16,392 nucleotides of DNA. Source: Gp6-AA40 sp050742535. GTDB lineage: Bacteria; Acidobacteriota; Vicinamibacteria; Vicinamibacterales; UBA2999. Both the position numbers and the translations under genes were made by a program. Location: the NCBI GenBank assembly GCA_050742535.1, contig JBOGIQ010000111.1:1-16392 (forward strand), given 5' to 3'. How positions within the stretch are numbered: the first letter of the stretch is position 1; every line of letters starts with the position of its first letter. The notes under the pieces were generated by a model. The model did no database searches. It saw only the letters and a program-made list of their open reading frames with translations, and was not told the DNA's origin. This document shows, piece by piece, positions 13,394-16,392 of this stretch.

Positions 13394-13897
13394 ATGAAAC
13401 CGAAGAACACGATCTGCCTCTGGTTCGACAAGGACGCGGAAGCGGCGGCGCGCTTCTACGCTGCGACGTTTCCCAAGAGTGAAGTGACCGCGGTTCGCAA
13501 GGCGCCCGGAGACTATCCCGGCGGCAAGGCGGGCGATGTGCTGACCGTGGAGTTCACCGTGTTCGGCATTCCCTGTCTGGGTCTCAACGGCGGCCCGGAG
13601 TTCAAGCACAGCGAAGCCTTCTCCTTCCAGATCGCGACGGACAATCAGGAGGAGACGGACCGCTACTGGAACGCGATCGTCGGCAATGGCGGCAGGGAGA
13701 GCCAGTGCGGCTGGTGCAAGGACCGCTGGGGTCTGTCCTGGCAGATCACCCCGCGCGCGCTCACCGATGCGTTGGCGGCCGGCGGCGACGAGGCCAGGCG
13801 TGCCTTCGCGGCGATGATGCCGATGAAGAAGATCGATATCGCCACCATCGAGGCTGCACGGCGCGGCTCACGCGCGGCATCTGAAACGCCGGCTTGA
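13394..13897 (+). CDS. VOC-superfamily protein (PhnB/3-dmu-9_3-mt type)
   Basis: A 167-aa cytoplasmic protein of the glyoxalase/bleomycin-resistance fold. The paired beta-alpha-beta modules are recognised by TICLWFDKDAEAAARFYAATFP (about 6-27) and by FSFQIATDNQEETDRYWNAIV followed by WGLSWQITPRAL. This subgroup is usually labelled 3-demethylubiquinone-9 3-methyltransferase, but no methyltransferase motif is present and that name is probably wrong for these proteins; the function is unknown. A Shine-Dalgarno AAGGAG lies 9 bases before the ATG. The neighbours give no functional hint. Confidence 0.88.
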   Translation: MKPKNTICLWFDKDAEAAARFYAATFPKSEVTAVRKAPGDYPGGKAGDVLTVEFTVFGIPCLGLNGGPEFKHSEAFSFQIATDNQEETDRYWNAIVGNGGRESQCGWCKDRWGLSWQITPRALTDALAAGGDEARRAFAAMMPMKKIDIATIEAARRGSRAASETPA

Positions 13898-13980
13898 CAC
13901 CCCGCGCCCGCTATCGCGCGGCCTCGAGCGCGTGGCGCATCGAGTCGTTGCCCTTGTGACAGGCGTTGCCGTATCGATTC
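13898..13980. other. Intergenic gap between convergent genes
   Basis: An 83-bp gap between the convergent VOC gene and the response regulator. It has no terminator with a T-run. On the minus strand it is open in a frame reading NRYGNACHKGNDSMRHALEAAR then TAG; see the rejected list. Confidence 0.4.
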
Positions 13981-14406
13981 CTAGACGTGTCCGCCAGGGG
14001 ACCGTAGCGGCGGGGAGATGAACGACTGTCCGGCGAGCACCTGCCGAACGGCCGGAAGCAGGTCCGCGAAGAGGCGATCCTTGGCGACGAACCCGATCTC
14101 GCCGAGGGCGAGCGATTCGTCGACGAACTGGCGGTCGCGCAGGTTCGTCACGAAGACGACCTTCACCGTCGAGCCGCGTTCCTTGAGGCGCGCGGCCGCC
14201 GCGATGCCGTCCAGCCCCGGCATGGCGATATCGACGACGAGCACATCGGGATCCAGCTGCTCGGCCCGCGTGACCACCGCGAGCCCGTCCATCACCGCCG
14301 CCACGATGTCGTAATCGCGCCCCAGCATCCGGACCAGCGTGTCGAGCATGGCGCGGTGATCGTCCGCAATCAGCACCCGCGGCCGGCTTCTCGCGAGCTG
14401 GTTCAT
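13981..14406 (-). CDS. Single-domain response regulator (receiver only)
   Basis: A 141-aa CheY/NarL-type receiver. Asp15-Asp16 bind Mg2+, Asp59 in LVVDIAMPG is the phosphoacceptor, Thr87 (VFVTN) and Lys109 (FVAKD) are the switch residues. The end LLPAVRQVLAGQSFISP is what normally precedes a LuxR-type HTH in NarL-family regulators, but the frame stops 10 residues later, so there is no output domain. It may act by protein contact or as a phosphate sink. It lies 104 bp downstream of the TIGR03435 array on the same strand. No histidine kinase is in the window. Its leader carries an inverted repeat covering the Shine-Dalgarno AGGA, described separately. Confidence 0.92.
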   Translation of the reverse strand: MNQLARSRPRVLIADDHRAMLDTLVRMLGRDYDIVAAVMDGLAVVTRAEQLDPDVLVVDIAMPGLDGIAAAARLKERGSTVKVVFVTNLRDRQFVDESLALGEIGFVAKDRLFADLLPAVRQVLAGQSFISPPLRSPGGHV

Positions 14407-14413
14407 GGTTCGT

Positions 14414-14440
14414 CCTGCTCAATCATCGCCTGAGCAGGCG
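14414..14440 (-). promoter_or_regulatory. Leader hairpin that would hide the response regulator RBS
   Basis: On the minus strand CCTGCTCA and TGAGCAGG form an 8-bp perfect inverted repeat around a 9-base loop. The 3' arm ends in AGG, which together with the next A is the only plausible Shine-Dalgarno for the ATG 7 bases on. An alternative hairpin, CGCCT-GCTC-AGGCG, uses the 5' arm and would free that site. The two are mutually exclusive. A protein-binding operator would look the same. Confidence 0.5.
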
Positions 14441-14453
14441 CCGTGCGAAACTC

Positions 14454-14463
14454 GGAGTACTCC
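14454..14463. promoter_or_regulatory. Perfect 10-bp palindrome GGAGTACTCC
   Basis: Lies about 48 bp upstream of the response regulator start, in the gap after the TIGR03435 array. It could be an operator half of a dimeric regulator's site. No promoter hexamers stand out beside it. Alone this is weak evidence. Confidence 0.3.
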
Positions 14464-14510
14464 CAGATTCGGCCCCGTAGGATTCACAGGTCGGCCGTTC
14501 GTCAGTTCGT

Positions 14511-15416
14511 CTAGTCGGGGGTCGGGCGCTCCAGCCGATCGATCACGAACACCTGAACCGGGCCGGTCGTCGACTCGAGCTTCAATCCGAGCTGCTCCTG
14601 GAGCGCGGTGAACAGATCCGGACGGTTCGCCTCCGCGGCGCCTCCGGGTGTCACTGCGGCGGGCGCGTACTCCACGTGGAGATCCCACTTGCCCGACAGA
14701 CCTGTGCGATCGACAACGGCACGCCCGGTCTGCACGCTCAACGCGGAGAGGAACTCGGCGAACCCGAATCCTCCTGACGTGATTCGACCGGACGCGTTTC
14801 GCAGCCCGCACGCGACGTAGGTGGACGTGTTCGGCGGATACGGCGAAGGCTTTCCCTCGCGGGCCGCGACTTCCGACTGCAGCCGCAGCGCATCGCAGTC
14901 TGCCTGCGCCGACCTGATGTTGGGACCGAGCTTGCGGTCGGGCCGCGCCACGACGAGCGCGTAGACCGGAAGCTGGCGTGTCTCGCGGTGGAACGTCAGC
15001 TGCGCGCGCTCGACAAGCAGACGACGCAGCGCCAGCGCCCACGTGGGCGGGTGCCCATCAGGCTGCAGGCGGCCGGCAATCTTCGGGTCGAGCTTCGCGA
15101 GGATGTCGTAGCGTTCATCGCGAACCCACGACGGCGCGCCGATCAGCTGGTATGGCTGCAACTGGTATGCGCCATACAGCAGCGTCGTGAAGGGGATGTT
15201 GATCAGCGTGAACTCCCCCGTCGGCTGCGGCCGCCAGACGACGTTCGCGTCGGTGTTGACGTTGCGCTTGAACGAGGCCACATCGAACGAGGCATCGAGG
15301 ATTGGCTCCTGATCCTGTGCCCCGGCGGCGGCGGCGATGGCAAGCGCCAGCGCGAGCAACGCGACAACCGCGGAAGACCGGGTGAACGGCAACAGGTGAC
15401 TGACTCTCCTCGGCAT
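14511..15416 (-). CDS. TIGR03435/DUF3738 family secreted protein, array copy A
   Basis: A 301-aa paralog of the 3.4-kb gene. A signal peptide is visible (hydrophobic VVALLALALAIAAAAGAQ, cleavage near 34). Family motifs: FDVASFKRN (44-52), RYDILAK (102-108), GRAVVDRTGLSGKWDLHVEY (231-250) and LQEQLGLKLESTTGPVQVFVIDRLERP at the end. Cys174 and Cys203 match the cysteine pair of the other copies. The start is ATG at 15416, sharing its A with the TGA stop of the upstream paralog (TGATG), with GGAG 5 bases before. A GTG one codon earlier is possible but too close to the GGAG. Co-translation with copy B is therefore likely. Function unknown. Confidence 0.88.
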   Translation of the reverse strand: MPRRVSHLLPFTRSSAVVALLALALAIAAAAGAQDQEPILDASFDVASFKRNVNTDANVVWRPQPTGEFTLINIPFTTLLYGAYQLQPYQLIGAPSWVRDERYDILAKLDPKIAGRLQPDGHPPTWALALRRLLVERAQLTFHRETRQLPVYALVVARPDRKLGPNIRSAQADCDALRLQSEVAAREGKPSPYPPNTSTYVACGLRNASGRITSGGFGFAEFLSALSVQTGRAVVDRTGLSGKWDLHVEYAPAAVTPGGAAEANRPDLFTALQEQLGLKLESTTGPVQVFVIDRLERPTPD

Positions 15417-16300
15417 CACTTCTCCGCTGTCAACTGTTCGACGCGGTCGATGACGAGAACGTTGACTGGCCCGCGTGCGGGCTCCAGCTTCAGACCAAGT
15501 TGCTCCTGCACCGCGGTGAGGAGCGGCGGCCCAGCCGGATCGACGCCGGGAGGGGGTGTCGCGCCCGGGCGTTGTGCGAGCGCCTCGGCGGAGAACGCCG
15601 ACGGCGTGTAGGTGAGGTCGACGTCATACCGTCCCGTGAGTCCCGTGCGGTCAATGACCATCCGGCCCGGAGACGGTCCAATGAACGCGGCCAGGCCGGG
15701 CATGTCGAGCCCACGCGCCACGATCCGCCCTGCACCGCCAGGCAGGATCCCGCAGGTGCCTTTCTCGTTCGGCGCGCCGTCCGGGGCTCGTGCAAACCCG
15801 CCCGGCGTTCCGACGAGGTCGCCACACGCATCATTCCTCTGAAGCCTGGGACCCAGCCGGCCCGGATTGGCCACGACGAGCGCAAACACCTCCATCTCGC
15901 GCGGCTCCCAGTGCACCGCGAGCTTGAAGTGCTCCTCGAGCAGCGGCTGCAGCATCCGCTGCAGCCTCGCGACCGGCGCCGGCGACGCGGCTTTGGCAAT
16001 CACGTCCACCCGCTGCGTGCGCGCCCACTCCGGCAGGTTGATCAGGAGCGACGGCGACGGCACGCCGTAGGCATCCTGAATGAGCTCACGGACGGTGATG
16101 TTGGTAATCGTCACCTGTCCCGACGCCGGTATTACGGAGTGCCGCGGACGAGGGTCTCCAGATCGGTTGATCTTGATCGTGCCGACCTCGAACGCCGGCA
16201 CGAGCGTGCCGACGGCCTGACCCGTGACCACGACATGGCCGAGCAGCACGGACAGAACAATCGTCGGCGCGAGATCCCAGCGTGAGATTCGGTACGTCAC
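15416..16300 (-). CDS. TIGR03435/DUF3738 family secreted protein, array copy B
   Basis: A 294-aa paralog. The N-terminus has a hydrophobic export segment (LAPTIVLSVLLGHVVVTGQAV, about 10-30). Landmarks are FEVGTIKINRSGD (37-49), RVDVIAKA (97-104), GRMVIDRTGLTGRYDVDLTY (212-231) and VQEQLGLKLEPARGPVNVLVIDRVEQ. Cys159 and Cys183 flank the divergent, Gly/Pro-rich centre. The start is a GTG at 16300 with GGGA 5 bases before; no better upstream start is seen. A 33-bp gap separates it from the partial upstream copy, and its stop overlaps the start of copy A, so the three probably form one transcript. Confidence 0.87.
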   Translation of the reverse strand: MTYRISRWDLAPTIVLSVLLGHVVVTGQAVGTLVPAFEVGTIKINRSGDPRPRHSVIPASGQVTITNITVRELIQDAYGVPSPSLLINLPEWARTQRVDVIAKAASPAPVARLQRMLQPLLEEHFKLAVHWEPREMEVFALVVANPGRLGPRLQRNDACGDLVGTPGGFARAPDGAPNEKGTCGILPGGAGRIVARGLDMPGLAAFIGPSPGRMVIDRTGLTGRYDVDLTYTPSAFSAEALAQRPGATPPPGVDPAGPPLLTAVQEQLGLKLEPARGPVNVLVIDRVEQLTAEK

Positions 16301-16333
16301 AACGTCCCGAATATTACGCCTTCTGCGGGTGGA

Positions 16334-16392
16334 TCAGTTTTCGATCGGCCGCTCCAGGCGATCGACGACGAGGACCTCAACCGGCCCCCGGC
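16334..16392 (-). CDS. TIGR03435/DUF3738 family protein, C-terminal fragment cut by window edge
   Basis: Only the last 18 codons are inside the window: RGPVEVLVVDRLERPIEN followed by TGA. They match the C-terminal ends of the other copies (GPVQVFVIDRLERP, GPVNVLVIDRVEQL). The rest lies beyond 16392. This shows that the array has at least three consecutive members. Confidence 0.82.
   Translation of the reverse strand, partial: RGPVEVLVVDRLERPIEN

Noticed and set aside
13898..14010. Minus-strand frame reading YGNACHKGND...EAAR then stop, resembling a cytochrome c heme site
   Set aside because: Only about 20 convincing residues, no complete CxxCH, and the upstream part overlaps the response regulator out of frame. 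Too little to call a pseudogene.

Overview
The window is high-GC chromosomal DNA of a Gram-negative bacterium, most likely an Acidobacteriota member (Vicinamibacteria/Solibacter-like). Three things point there. lpxC implies a lipid A outer membrane. Four genes or gene fragments belong to the TIGR03435/DUF3738 secreted-protein family, which is strongly expanded in Acidobacteriota. Almost every gap holds short extragenic repeats of the kind common in those genomes. The phylum call is inference; no rRNA marker is present. No rRNA, tRNA, CRISPR array, phage or complete insertion sequence was seen.

Left part (1-4.5 kb): lysA (minus) is divergent from a three-gene plus-strand operon made of an ECF-like sigma factor, a STAS-domain anti-sigma antagonist and an 87-aa helical protein of unknown function. 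Reading frames overlap or nearly touch throughout. This operon converges on an SDR oxidoreductase with 1 bp between stop codons. A lone TIGR03435 gene follows on the plus strand.

Middle (4.5-12 kb): a co-directional minus-strand run, in transcription order HNH endonuclease, TIG/beta-propeller protein, APC amino acid permease, uvrA and lpxC. Most gaps are filled by extragenic repeats or palindromes, so the run looks like separate housekeeping units rather than one pathway operon. A possible 55-aa ORF ends in a TGATG overlap with the lpxC start.

Right part (12-16.4 kb): an NlpC/P60 lipoprotein peptidase (plus) converges on an unknown 169-aa gene (minus). A VOC/PhnB-like protein (plus) follows. 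The last block, all minus strand, is a tandem series of at least three TIGR03435 paralogs running out of the window, two of them joined by a TGATG overlap. Downstream of them lies a single-domain response regulator whose leader contains a hairpin that would cover its ribosome-binding site. The TIGR03435 array with this regulator, and the sigma/STAS/87-aa operon, are the two least understood parts of the window.
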